DNA of 64,000 nt, from positions 3,848-67,847 of the forward strand of contig VXAA01003247.1 in NCBI GenBank assembly GCA_013399115.1, read 5' to 3'. Below, piece after piece: positions 50,058 to 62,291 of the stretch. Source of the stretch: Anseranas semipalmata (Eukaryota; Chordata; Aves; Anseriformes; Anseranatidae). The stretch's first letter is position 1, and every line of letters begins with the position of its first letter. A model generated the notes under the pieces. It saw only the letters and a program-made list of their open reading frames with translations, ran no database searches and was not told where the DNA came from. Both the position numbers and the translations under genes were made by a program.

Positions 50058-53000
50058 TGCAGAGCAAAAGATATGACAAAAGTATCAGCTATTGTGATCC
50101 AAACTCTTCAGGCAATTAGAAAGGTCCTTAAGGTACCATGGAAAGATTACTATTAATAAAGAAACAGCTGCCAGCCTGGGATGGTTGCTGTGATTTTCCA
50201 TCTTTTTCTCTAGAAAGGTTTTAGACTATGAATATTTACTACAAATTGGTGGGATAGGTATTTGTGAAAATAACAAGATACCATCAAATCTACCAAAACC
50301 ATTTGTAAAGTTAATTAAAAAAAAAAAAAAAAATGACCTTTAAGTATTAGATTAGAAAAGGGAAAAGAAAACAGAGTGAACTAAAAACTTTACAGTAGTT
50401 CAAATACACAAAGGAGCTTCTTTCCTCCTAACAAGGTAGGACAGGAGGGTAAAAGGCTAATGACTGAGGTAGGCTGAACTACACCAGGCATCTCTGAATC
50501 AAAATTCTGTATGATGCGAACAAAAAAATCATAGAATTGGAGTGAATTGCAAAGTTAGTGTGCAAGGGATGTGTTTTCCTACAATAAGTCTATCACATCT
50601 TTATTTCAGGGGAGCTCACAATGTCAGCCAAAGCATACACATTTTCTCTTTTCTTAGAAGATTCCCAAGACATTTATTCTGCTGTCTGTAATTCAGTTAA
50701 AAAAATAATCAAAACCATATCCCGCTCAGACTGTGAAGTTACTGCCAGCTCTGCAAGCAGTCAAGAGAATGTTTTCAGGGCTCAGTGGCTCTGCTGGGCT
50801 GGATCTGACCTGCAAGTAGAAGCACCAGCCCATGAGCAGTGGCAGAAGGACTGCATCACCCAGAAAAGAGGTAGAGGTGCTCCATGGGGAAGGTAGGAAT
50901 GAATTTATTGCTGACTTGTATTCTAAATCAGGGATGCAAATGACAGCAAGTTGCAACCCTGTTGCAATAGGTTGTGTACCAACACGTGCTCCTTGGTAGT
51001 ACAGCCTGACCCTTTGAGGGCAGAAGACTTCCATACCCAAATGCTGCTAATTAGCATTAATGGAGATTGCTTTAGATAGCCAGCTGGGTGGTGTTGGCCA
51101 CCAGTAGTGAGTGTAGGTGAGGTGCCTGTGTGTGGGAGAGGAAGGGGCAGGATGGGCTCTGTGGGAGGCGGTGACATGGCTGGTCATCCCCTCTGGTGGG
51201 CTGGCCCAGCTCTGCCAGCACTGCAGTGGAGCAGGGACCGTGCCCAGCCACAAGCATAGCTCCTCAGGGAGGATGGAGGGGATGCACACAGCACAGGCAT
51301 GCCTGGTTGTGGGCTCCCGCAGGGTGCCACACACCTCTTCTGCAGAGCTTGTCAGTGGTGGCATCCAGCAGATGACACAGCTGAGATCTGCTGTATGCAG
51401 CAATCTAAGGGCATGCCAGATGATCTCAGGCTAGCTTGCTGCAAACAGCCCTCCACCAGGCTGCAACATTCCTGTGTGGCATGGCCTGTCCTTGAGGTAC
51501 TGCTCTGTTTCTGTTTTGATGTTTCTGGCTGCCGCTGTCTAGTGAGAGCCTCTCCATGTTCTGCTCCAGGGAGCTCCTGCATGCTGAGGGTTATTGGCTG
51601 TGTGTGAGTACAGTCTGCTTCTCCCCTACCTTGTCTATAATGAGGTGTATGACTAAAAAGCCCCTGGGGTGACTGGAGAACAGGAATGGTGTGAGAAATT
51701 CTATCTGTACCGTGACTACAGGAGAAAAGGGAAAAAATCTGCTGCACCTGTGTAAATACAGGTAAAACACAGTACAACCAGATAGTGCAGATGCACCTTG
51801 AATTCCTACATAGAAAGACTATCCAAACTTAATCAGTCCTCAGTCTCCATGAAAACTTTTACAACAGTTGCTGTCTTCATCATGAAGGGGCAATTAGAGC
51901 AAAGAAAGCAAGCTATCTTCTCTTATCTCCATCAGCTAGCTCCTCCCCTACATAGGGTAGATAAGTCGCAGTGCCTCAGTCCCAGGACAGCTAAGTTCAG
52001 CATTGATTCTGGTGCTACAAGGCCATGAGGTGCCTCAGTAATGATTTAGAAATAGGTAAGGAGACAACCTTCTTCCAGATCACCTGACCAGTTCTACTGC
52101 TCTCTGCACTTCAGTCCATGAACCAACCTGGAGGCTCGACTCAGCTCAGCTCCAGTGGTTCTTTAAAGATAAACAGAAGTGTGAGCAGAATTTACTGGGT
52201 GATTAAACACTTGACAATGGTGATATTTAACTTGTCATTTACCAGTTTCAGATCACACACTTCTGATCATTTCACATTTTCAGCAAGTCTCTATGTGATG
52301 GACAGCTGGAGATACGGGTTTTCTTGGGGCAAGCACACATGTTCCTCTTCTACAGACTGAGACCATGGTCTGTTGGTCACTGGGAACCCACTGTGCTTTG
52401 CCACATGCTGAAGCTCAGGAGGATCAGAGAAGCCTGGGCATGTTCCTAGCTGGCTGGACCTCTGATGGGGTCTATCCTCTTCTGTTTCTATCAGGAGACA
52501 CTGGTACTATATAATTTGCCCACTACATCACCTGCCTATAGAGTTGCTTATAATGGTAAATGGAAGCTGAAATCAGGAGGGGTTTTTTATTGACTTTGCT
52601 AAGAGAAAGACAAAGCCTCAGAAAACTGTTTAAACCACCTGGGATATCTTTAACCGGAAGTAGAATAACATAGAGTGCTTTTTTTATTAAAAAAAGAAAT
52701 CTGTGCATAAATATTTTTCTTTCATAACTAATCTTCAGATATTATTAAAACAGGGTTATATAGAAAAAAGTTTTCTTGTCCTTATTAGTCTGATTTTGAA
52801 ATGTAAAGAAAATATTTCTGCATACAGTTAGGAGAATAAGTTTGCCAGGTGTTTCTCTTTTATTACTAAAATATGAACGGTGACATTCTGAACCAATGGA
52901 ATTAAGGGGAAAATTTGGCACAGATCTTTTCAACACTGCTAGAGTTTCCACCTGAACAAGGCCCTGCAGGCTCAGAGATCTGTATGCAGTATCACTGTCT

Positions 53001-53414
53001 GGCTGCTGGAATACAATCAATAAAGGATGTCTCAAAGATGCCAACATTGTCTTCCTAAATTCCAGCCCTGTTACATATTCAAATCTTGGCAATTAGCAAA
53101 AAAAATCAAAGTAATCTTAATTTGAAGTATTTTAAGACACCTCATTAGATTCAATATTCATTTCTTTATCTTCTCATCTCAATTACATTTCCATTTCAAA
53201 TGATTTATCTCAGTTAATTGTAATCAATTTTATATTTTGCTAACAACAAGTATGATGTTGATGGCTGGCTAGAACTCTTGAAGGTCGTTGCGTTATGCAA
53301 GTGACCCTGTGACAGATTATCCTACAGTGCACAGCCTGCACAAAGGAAGTTACTTGTGGAAATGTACAACCTTATCCTAAAAGCTCTAAAAGAAATGTTG
53401 CACTTTCCTCATCG
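50058..53414. other. No gene recognised
   Basis: Mixed sequence with an A run near 50317-50333. Frames on both strands in 50621-51777 (up to 141 codons) overlap in the GC-richer 50.7-51.6 kb part and are unrecognised. Confidence 0.5.
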
Positions 53415-53827
53415 TGAGAAACATCTCAATAATTTTCTTAAGGTGGGTTCTCTGGTGAAGGAAATATATTTATTTGCAATTGCAATGGCAGGCATCCTGC
53501 AAGCAGGAGCCCACCTACTGGTTACATAGCACAGTTTATATACCTTACCTCACGATGCTCAGGGCCCTCCCCTGTTTCCCCATTGACTGGGTACTCCAGG
53601 TTCACAACCTATCCGACGCTTCACAGACCATACATGGCTTTCAGTTGCCAGCCTGTTATTTTTCAAGTTTCTCGTGACTTTTCACTCTGTGAGGTGGTAA
53701 CATCTTTTCCCTTACCTGACTTGACCACATGATTCTTGCCTAATTCCATTAAGAAGTCTAGATGTTGCCAGCATTTTTTACAAGCTTGTTTGGTAAGCTT
53801 TCTTATCACTGCAAGCACATCTCAACA
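53415..53827 (-). mobile_element. Probable solo LTR, minus strand
   Basis: On the minus strand: a U3-like region, TATA box GGTATATAAACT (about 53534-53545), roughly 65 bp of transcribed region (GTAACCAGTAGGTGGGC, CTCCTGCTTGCAGGATGCC, TGCCATTGCAATTGC), polyadenylation signal AAATAAA (about 53469-53475), then a short U5-like end (TTCCTTCACCAGAGAACCCACC). Promoter followed at short distance by a poly-A signal is the signature of a retroviral LTR, and no internal retroviral genes flank it. The 9-mer ACATCTCAA occurs at both 53421 and 53817, near the edges, but TG/CA termini could not be fixed. Borders are approximate. Confidence 0.55.
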
Positions 53828-56229
53828 CCACATCCATCCCTCCTGAGCAATGCAACCTCCCTTTGCAAAAACACAAAAGTATTCTTTCTTACACTCATCT
53901 TCCTGTGTGTGAAACAGCTCTCGTGAAAGGAAAGGCTCTTCTAGCTGAAGTAGTCACTGAAGACATCTATGCAGCCATAATAAGGAAAAGACGGTATGTT
54001 CTTTAGATCAGCAAAGCTCAACGTGCCAAGTGGTTCACCAGACTTGTGTAGATGGAGCTTTCATTTTTAATTCCTTTGCTGCTGTTTGTTTTTATATCAC
54101 AGACAATTGATCCCTGAGTGCCAACTAAAGCTGGTGCTATGTGTTTCATGACCAAGGCTGTACCAACAGGAGAACCACCCTGCAGTAGGACAATAGTCGT
54201 TCCAAGGTGTGCAGTTGTGTTCCAAGGCTGCAGCACAAGAGAGTCTGGGGAAATCACAAGCGTATTTTACTCAAAATAATCATCCACCAGGCTTATTCTT
54301 CCTAGGGAAGAACTCTGTGATGGGGAAGAGATTGGGAGAGAGAGCAAAAGTCTGGCAACTTGAGTACCAGCCCTTGCAGCATAATCTATGTGAATTGCAG
54401 CTGATTTCTAATGCCTCCTGCTGATGTCACTGACCATCACCTGGCTATGAGCTGTTAGAATCTTCATTTGCATGTTCAAAGCATCCTTTACAAACTCTGG
54501 CATCTCTCTAGGCAGAGAAAATGGTACGCTAATATACTGACAGAATTGTCTTTAGCTGAAGTCATGATGCCCAGTGCCTCCCTGGGCCCATCTCTGCCAC
54601 TCTGAGCACAGCACCCACCATTCCCACCCAGGACTTAGCCCCTGGGCAGTTCTCAGCACCCCAGGTAGCAGAGATGTTTAGAAATCCTGGTAGGAAGGGG
54701 TTAGACCAGGCAGGTTAGTTAAAATCGAAAGAAGTGGGGATAAAACACTAAGATTATTTAATCTCTCCCTTGCCCAACTCCCCCACCATTCCTCTGAAGG
54801 TTTTCTTAGGATTCATAAGGCTGATGGTTGTTTTCACAGAATGGAGGAGGGCAGGAACAGACATGGAAAATGACTTTTAACAACAGATTCTGCTCCAATT
54901 TACCTGAACACAGATCTCTGTGTTATACTGCAACAAAATATCAGAATGAACAATTGTTCTGGGCAATTAATAAAAAGCAAAATCTAAGCTATAAAGTACA
55001 ATCAACCTTTGCCTGTTAAATCACAAATTAAACTCATACCTTATGAAGGCATATTCATAAATAAAATCAGAAATATTTTAAATAAATATGTATTTCAATA
55101 GAAACAAATCTTTTCTTTGATGTTCACACTTGCAACTTCTTCTCTGTAACCAAAAATCTTAAGTTTTAAAAAGTGAAATAAAAGTACAACTGGTCATGAG
55201 ACCACATCTCCAGAAGCTGGGTTTTTAAGAAGAAATTAATATCATGAGATTTCTCATTGAAATCACAAAAGTGGCAATACTGCCACTGTTTGTTTTCAAA
55301 ATTGAAATGTTATTTTTTTCTAATGTGAGAATGACACTGTCAGAGAAAAATCTCTATATTCTGTATTTCCAATGAGCTGATAGACTGATTCGCCTTCAGC
55401 TGAAGCCATCCATGTTGGGAAGACAAATTAAGATATTTTCTTCATAAGAAAAGATGGTTTCAAAGCACCGTTATTCCTAGTCCAAGTATATTGCACATGT
55501 TTATATCATTACAGTTTTCTTGCCTGTTAAAGAGTAGTGGAATACCCCATGAGAATTCCAGATTGTATTATGAAAGTAGGGAAGTAGAAATGCTCACTAA
55601 ATATAAAACAAACTTAGGAAGAAACATAGATCTTAGAGCTGAAAAACAGGACTGAATTTTAACTTGAGATTTTGAGTGAAATTTGTAAGATGTAACATGT
55701 GATACTTAGAAAATAATGAATGCGAAAGGATTTGAGTATTTGATTTATCCCAAAAGAGAATCTTTTTCACCAATACCTACATATTAACAGCTGTAGTGTA
55801 ACACCAGAGAGATGAAGGACTTCATCAGTGCTGAAAAACTCTTATTTACACTAGGTAAAATGTTCAAAACAGTGAATCCATCAATCTATTTTGAAAGAAA
55901 GATATTTTCTGTCTCAGCGCATGCTGGCTGACTGTTAAATCAGAAATGTGTGAGCAAGCTGGATTCACCTGGCATTTGAGAAACTTCTCAAAGGCAGCAG
56001 AAGCACCAAGCTGCCTCTTGCTGTCTCCACTATAGCAGGGAAATTTGAAAGAACAAAAGACAATATAAACTTTTTGGGAAGCGGTTATGCAAAGGTATCT
56101 CTGAATCAAAAGACTGATGAACTAAATTCAACATAAGGAAACAGTGTATGAAATCAGTTTATTTCAACTCCTTGAGACAGCAACATATTAAAACCTCAAA
56201 CCTTATCTCTTGAACTTTAGTTTTCAAGG
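53828..56229. other. No gene recognised
   Basis: AT-rich DNA with only short unrecognised frames (up to about 81 codons) and no CR1 copy. Confidence 0.6.
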
Positions 56230-56450
56230 CAAAAGGATAATCTTTCTCTTATCCAAGGAGCACTTTTTAGCCCCTGTCTTCAGACAGTTAAGATTTTTTG
56301 TTCCTACTGCATCACCTGGTAGATCATTCCAAAAATTCACTTCCCTCCTGAGCAACAGCCTCCCACTTTCCATTGTATCTCTATTTATAAGTGTTTTGTA
56401 TAAAGAAACATGATAACCACTTGTGACTCTGGTTAAAGAGACTAAACATC
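56230..56450 (-). mobile_element. Possible ancient LINE (CR1-like) ORF2 tail
   Basis: The minus strand encodes LLRREVNFWNDLPGDAVG followed by TKNLNCLK. This lines up with the CR1 tail pattern (..RV.HWN.LP.E.V.SPSL.VFK). The rest is too diverged to read, and no 3' octamer is present. It is either an old CR1/L3-type remnant or a chance resemblance. Confidence 0.35.
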
Positions 56451-58461
56451 CCACTCCTTTTAATTTTCTTCTAATGAGAGATAATCTTCATTTTCTTCTT
56501 AATGATAGTGAAAGTAATACTTTAAATAGTCCATTTCAATGCGTGATTTGGGGATTTGAGTGACAATGAGCAGAAACGGTGAACATCTGTCTAGGATATA
56601 AAGATGATTGGCAAGAACCACTATTCCTGAGCTCCCTTTTTGCATGATCAGAGCTGGAGCGATGCCAGAACACCACCTCATGAGATGTTTGTATCAAGTT
56701 TATGTTCTCTGGCTCTTAGAGACAGGTTCCCCATATGTACACCCTTTCTTCCTGACTAGCACTACATCTGAACAATGATCAGAAAAAAATATGGTTGGCA
56801 TTAGGAAACTTAACTCAATCACATTATTTTATGCCTCTCCAAACTATTAAGCAGTACCTAAATGTGCAGGGAACAAACTCCACCAAATATCCTTTCATTC
56901 ATTCATTTTAGAAGAAATTTGGAACAGCTTTGCTTTCTTGCAAATCCACCACTACTAACCACAACACACTTAACAGCTTTATCTAATTAAAAATAAAATT
57001 AAAATGGAATTAATGTAATATATAATATAATTCAATTTTGCATGGATATCTCTTATTCCAATTGATTAGCAACAATATAAAGCAGGAAAATGTGTACTAT
57101 CATTAACATCTAGTTGGCAAGTTAATTGAAGCTCCAAAGCAGAGTTGTGTAACACAAGGTTTATACTATTGGAGTTTCATCTGAAAATTCCCAGATCAGA
57201 TGAAGCATGTTTTACATTAAAGAAAAATCTGGTGACTATCTGAAATACTAGTTTAAAACAGAACTTTCTCATCTGAAATCAAAAGCACACATCATATAAG
57301 TCCTAAGTTCAAGGACAAGCATGAAATTCATTATGTATCTATAGCCACAGTGAAAGCGTTGCTTTCTCTACCTACTGTACCTGAGATTTTGCAGTATTTG
57401 CAGTACTCTGTGCTCTTCTCAAGGATTTCCCAGAACCTTATCTTTACTTTGTCAAATGTTTTCACTGAAAACAAATAAACAAAAGCAAACAAAAGCAAAC
57501 AAATGAACAAACAAACAAAAAGAAAATGTGAACCAAAGTAAAAAAAATAAAAATAAAAATAAAAATAAAAATAAAAATAAAAAATCATCCTAGCATTATA
57601 TTTTAAAAGAGTTAGAAAAAAATATAAACATTTTATAGTGCATTTTTTTGTGTGTTATGGACAGACTAGTGCAGTAGGATAAGATACCTGCAAATTCCTA
57701 TCAGCTCAACTCTTCTGTACTGCAACTCACAGCTTATAGGAAAGTTGAAATCAACATTTCAAAACAGTGCTGTTTTGAATAGTGGTTATTACCCCAGTCC
57801 CAAGTAAATGTCAGTAAATGGTTCATTGATTATTTCTGCAACTAATGACCAGAGCCAGGCAAAAGGTATAGATCACTTTGTAGTGGACTGCACTTTGGCA
57901 GAAGCTTTGCACTTCTAATGAGGATGCTTCCTCTGAAGTAGCTGTGGACCACAGCCCTTCACAAGCAAGCAGTGTTTTGCCACAGAAGCACAAGCAAGAT
58001 CCTCAGGAACAGCAAAAGGACAGAGCTCTTCATTTATATTGGATGTGCTCTGCACTGAGTCTCTGCAGGGAAAAGCTTGATGTGAAGCCTTTCAAGCACC
58101 TGTATGTGCCCTGAGGGCACCAATAAATCTTAGTTGCCCTGCCCTGGGACCCCATGCACACTCTCTGCCCATGGGACAAGAAACCCATTTCAGGTCAGAC
58201 ATGGGAACTCAAACAGCACCTGAACTCTGCTGTGGGTGTATCTGAATTCAGTCGTATTGCTGGCCTTGCCTCCTGGATGAACTCTGGACCCATAGCATAG
58301 CCTCAGCTCCAGTCCTGTCTCCAGTCTTGTTTCCTTTTGCTCCTGGGTGGGCTTGCTGGATGGACCCTGGGACCCGGTTTGCTGCTTGCCACGCCAGGGG
58401 CTGTTTATGTACCCTGTCACCAGCACCCAGATCTGGCTGCTGTGTTTGAACTGCACCTAGG
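56451..58461. other. No gene recognised
   Basis: AT-rich sequence apart from the A-rich repeats at 57468-57586. No exon-like segment was seen until the candidate at 58462. Confidence 0.55.
57468..57586. repeat. (CAAA)n-like and (A5T)n repeats
   Basis: 57468-57522 is a degenerate CAAA/GCAAA repeat. 57541-57585 is an AAAAAT hexamer repeat of about six units. The minus strand yields a spurious FYFYFYFYF frame. Confidence 0.92.
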
Positions 58462-58712
58462 ATGATGAAGGAGTGCCTACACCAGGGTCACCCATGGCTC
58501 CTACCCTTGAACTGGGCAGCCCTGCTCTTGCTGCTCCCTGGCAGGGTGTTCCTGACAGCACCTACAGCCATGTGTAGATATGTTATGAAGGGCATGAACT
58601 GTGTGGGCAGAAACAACACATCCCACATATTTCCTGAGCCCAACTCAGAGGAGCTGATGAACCCCAGTGGATACCTCCTCCAGGTAGTTGTCCAACCTCC
58701 ATTTGCTCTCAG
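58462..58712 (+). CDS. Weak candidate first exon of a secreted protein
   Basis: Seen: two ATG codons in tandem (58462, 58465), then a hydrophobic stretch WLLPLNWAALLLLLPGRVFL resembling a signal peptide with possible cleavage after TAPTA. About 48 further residues follow, with two Cys (CRYVMKGMNC) and overlapping N-glycosylation sequons in RNNTS. The frame is open to a donor-like CTCAG/GTAAAT at 58712/58713; without splicing it ends at TAA 58714-58716. An alternative donor lies at 58683 (CTCCAG/GTAGT). No family was recognised. No promoter or downstream exon was found, and a frame of this length can arise by chance, so this is only a lead. Confidence 0.17.
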
Positions 58713-58716
58713 GTAA

Positions 58717-59297
58717 ATTTCTTTTGTTCACAATATCCTTGGGGGGAAGTGCCCAGCAACATCACAAACTGCAAAGAACTGCTGCCTTTCTTTGTTTGGA
58801 GCTGTCTCCAGCTAGCTTTCTGTGGTGGTTCTGAGTTTTGTACTGTAGAAAAAGTATCAATTTCATCATTCATGCAATAATATCCTTGCCAAGACATCCC
58901 TTTCCAGGCTGATGATTCTCAGCTTGTTCCTTTGGTTTTTAGAAGCCATTAAAGATATTTGATCATCTTTGTTGCCTTACTATAAAACTTTTCAGCTCAA
59001 TACATGCTTTTTGACATAGGAAACCAGCTGCACATGGTATTGTACATGCATGAATGTATATATAGTGAAACGGTTACTATGAAAATGTATTTAAAAAAAA
59101 AAAACAGACTTTGCAACAAAAAGCTCCTTCTGTGTAGGTGTTTTACTGACTGAAATATCTCTGAAGTGTATGTTAAAAATTTGTGTAATGAACACCACAC
59201 ATATGGTGCTCTCCATTTGTCAGAGTAATTGTTTAACTTGAAAATAATCATTTTAGGTATATTTGATAGCAGAGCTACAAAAGCCTTTGTTTTCATA
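58717..59297. other. No gene recognised
   Basis: AT-rich spacer with an A run at about 59093-59104. Confidence 0.6.
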
Positions 59298-59847
59298 AAA
59301 TCACAGATTCATATAATGGTTTGGGTTGGAAGGGACCTTTAAAGATCACCTAGTCCAACCCCCCTGCCATGGGCAGGGACATCTCTAGATCAGGTTGCCT
59401 AAAGCCCCATCAAGCTGACCTTGAACAATTCCGGGGACGAGGCATCCACAACTTCTCTGGGCAACCTGTTCCAGTGTCTCACCACACTCATAGTGAAAAA
59501 TTTCTTCCTTATATCTAATCTAAATTTACCCTCTTTCAGTTTAAAACTGTTACCCCTTGTTGTGTTGCTACATTCTTGATAGAGTCCTTCCCTATTTTTC
59601 TTATAAGCCCCCTTTAGGTACTGGAAGGCCACTATAAGGTCTCCCCAGAGCCTTCTCTTCTCCAGGGTAAACCACTACCACCTCTCTCAGCCTGTCTTCA
59701 TAGGAGAGGTGCTCCAGCCCTCTGATCTTTGTGGCCCTCCTCTGGACACATTCTGGCAGGTCCATGTCTTTTTTGTGCTCGGGGCCCAAGAGCTGAATGC
59801 AGTACTGCAGGTGGGATCTCACAAGGGTGGACTAGAAGGGGGGAGGG
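59298..59847 (-). mobile_element. CR1 LINE, 5'-truncated, minus strand
   Basis: 3' end at low coordinate (AAATCACAGATTCATATAATGG is a degenerate octamer end, then GGTTGGAAGGGACC). The minus strand encodes ORF2 C-terminal parts in two phases: [36 protein letters not shown] (59399-59632), and upstream MRSHLQYCIQLLGPEHKKDM, QRRATKIRGLEHLSYEDRL (59601-59822). One frame change separates them. It stops about 100 bp before the next minus-strand CR1. Confidence 0.94.
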
Positions 59848-59949
59848 CTGAAATGTATGTCGTCATCTTGGACAACTTTAGAGGTTTTAATTTGAGTTTT
59901 ACTTTGGGAAAGCTGATGGTTGTCCTTTACAAGAGTCGTCTGAGTTTTT
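59848..59949. other. Spacer between head-to-tail CR1 copies
   Basis: About 100 bp of unrecognised sequence between two CR1 elements in the same orientation. It may be the original flank of both insertions. Confidence 0.5.
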
Positions 59950-60955
59950 CATAGAATCATAGAATAACCTGAGTTGGAAGGGACCCACAAGGATCATCAA
60001 GTCCAACTCCTGGCTCCACACAGGACCCCCAAAAATCAAACCATATTTCTGAGAGTGTTGTCCTAATTCTTCTTGAACTCTAGCAGGCTTGGTGCCGTGA
60101 CCACTTCCCTGGGGAGCCTGTTCCAGTGCCTGACCACCCTCGGTGAAGAACCTTTTCCTGATATCCAGCCTCAACCTTCCCTGATGCAGCTTCATGCCGT
60201 TCCCTCGGGTTCTATCACCTGTTACCTTCATGCAGTTGGTAATTGCCCAGCCCTCTAATTTGTCAAGATCTCTCTGCAAGGCCTCTCTACTCTTGAGGGA
60301 GTCAACAGCTCCTCCCAATTTAGTGTCATCCACAAATTTACTTAGTAAACCTTCAATTCCTGCATCCAAGTCATTTTTTAAGGCGTTAAAGAGAACTGGC
60401 CCTAAAATTGAGCCCTGCAGTACCCAACTAGTGACAGGCTACCAGCCTGTTGCAACCCCATTTACTATAACCATTTGAGCCTGACCCGTCAGCCAATTGT
60501 TCACCCATCACACTATGTATTTGTCTAGCTTCATGCTGGACATTTTGTCCAGATGGATATTGTGAGTAACAGTATCAAAAGCTTTGCTGAAATCCAGAAA
60601 TATTACATCAACTCGCTTCCCTTCGTCAACGAGCTGGGCAATCTTGTCATAAAAGGAAATTAAGTTTGTTAGACAGGTCTTTCCTTTCACAAACCCATGT
60701 TGGCTGTGACCGATGACTGTGTTGTCTTTCAGGTGTTTTTCAATAACTCGCAGAATAACATTCTCCATAATTTTACCAGGCACTGAAGTGAGACTGACAG
60801 GCCTGTAATTAACAGGGTCTTCTTTCTTGCCTTTCTTGAAAACTGGGACATTTGCCAGCTTCCAGTCGACTGAGACCTCTCCAGATTTCCAAGACCATTG
60901 AAAAATAATTGAAAGAGGTATCACAACAACACCAGCCAGCTCTTTCAGTACCTGG
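59950..60955 (-). mobile_element. CR1 LINE with internal deletion, minus strand
   Basis: 3' end CATAGAATCATAGAATAACC at the low coordinate. From 60955 the minus strand gives an almost continuous RT reading: [106 protein letters not shown], then WAITNCMK. At about 60225 it jumps in frame to [19 protein letters not shown], skipping roughly 170 codons by my estimate. The tail then has a 2-base loss near 60140. It is another internally deleted copy, with a different breakpoint from the one at 8022. Confidence 0.95.
60143..60955 (-). pseudogene. CR1 ORF2 reverse-transcriptase remnant with FVDD box
   Basis: Best-preserved RT fragment of the window. The palm blocks LDFSKAFD and F-V-D-D (60325-60336) are both present; CR1 family members usually have FADD there, so the A to V change is either decay or a subfamily trait. 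A single in-frame TGA (60508-60510) interrupts it, at a position where a CGA arginine would explain the change by C-to-T decay. The N-terminal endonuclease and ORF1 are absent through 5' truncation, and the connection domain is missing through internal deletion. It is not functional. Confidence 0.9.
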
Positions 60956-62100
60956 TTTTAAAGTAGTTGTAGATGTAGTAGTAGTAAAATAGTTGTAATG
61001 TTTGTGCCTCAGACATTAAGAGGAGTCCCATAACTGTGCAATACCCCAGCATAATTAGCATGCAATTGCCATGATAATACATCGTTATTAACATGCCTGG
61101 CAGGAGACAAGGGACTGCCACAGTGTGACTGAGAGGCCTGGCAGCATCAGTGGTGGGAACTGACACAGTACCTGCTTGAGCTGCCCAATATCACATCTGC
61201 AGAAGTGTATTTTTCATTGACTCCAGAGCTTACAAATGTGAAGGCTTCAGGGCAAAATGCCACAGCATTAAACCTCCTAGAGGCATTTCAGTGAGCACAC
61301 ACAGACCAGCCAGCCTCCCTGCTGTTGCGCTGTGGGGCTGTTAGTGACACTGCTGTACCTTCCCTAAGGGCTTAGATGCCAAGGACTGTCCTATTGCAAG
61401 AACAAAACATCTGTGTGTTTTAAGACCCCAGGTTTTATCAGCAACAGAGAGGATTTTCTGACTCTGATCTTTGCTGAAGGAAGCTATGTTTGTTTAAGTC
61501 CCACTTCAGACATCTCTATCACCTTTCTGCATCAAATCCTCAGCCCTTGCTGTGCTGAGCAGGACTACACCAACAGCCTCTTCAACACACCCTTGTCCAT
61601 AGCCCTTTGTCTGCCTGTCCTCATAGCTGAGACAACTGCTGGGTCTGCTGGCATTGGACACTATTGGCCAGGAGCCAGATGATATAGAGGACAGGATGGC
61701 ACCTGTTGATGCCCAGGATATCAGGAGCAGAAGAGGAAAGTGTATCTGGTGCTGGCTTCTGTAACAAGCAGCAGAGCCAGCCCCAGATCAAGGGAAAAGG
61801 AGCACATATTCTGCACTGATGGCTTTCAACTCCTTCCACACATTTGTGCCTTCTCCCACTGTGTTTCACAGTGGAGGGAGAGCTGTGCACCTGCTATCTC
61901 TGATACCTGTATGGGCTAGACAGAGCCTGACCCAGCTGGCTGTTACCGAAGGAAAAGCATGGCTGTTTGCTGATTACTTCAGCTAGAAGCATTCTGCTTA
62001 TAAATGAGATTTAGGAGCAAGAACAAAATTAAAAGTTGTAGAAATAAACAAACAAGCAAAGAAACAAACAACAACCCACAAAGTAGCAATGAAAATTTAT
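60956..62100. other. No gene recognised
   Basis: Unrecognised DNA. An 89-codon plus frame (61413-61682) and an 89-codon minus frame (61621-61890) match nothing known. A CAAA-rich run at 62042-62073 abuts the next CR1. Confidence 0.55.
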
Positions 62101-62291
62101 AAAGTGACAGAGCACTGGAACAGGTTGCCCAGAGAGGCTGTGGAGTCTCCTTCTCTGGAGATATTCGAAACCCACCTGGATGCAATCCTGTGCAACGTGC
62201 TCAAGGTGACCCTGCTTGGCAGGGGGGGTGGACTAGATGATCTCCAGAGGTCCCTTCCAACCTCAACCATTCTGTGATTCTGTTATTCTGT
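62101..62291 (+). mobile_element. CR1 LINE 3' tail, plus strand
   Basis: Encodes the ORF2 end [20 protein letters not shown] in frame from about 62104 to VLKVTLLGRGGGLDD, then CTCCAGAGGTCCCTTCCAAC and octamers ATTCTGTGATTCTGTTATTCTG. It is the same subfamily as the minus-strand copy at 8022-9080 and is only slightly diverged from it. Confidence 0.94.

Noticed and set aside
57331..57588. FYFYFY-repeat protein, minus
   Set aside because: Translation of the AAAAAT repeat only.
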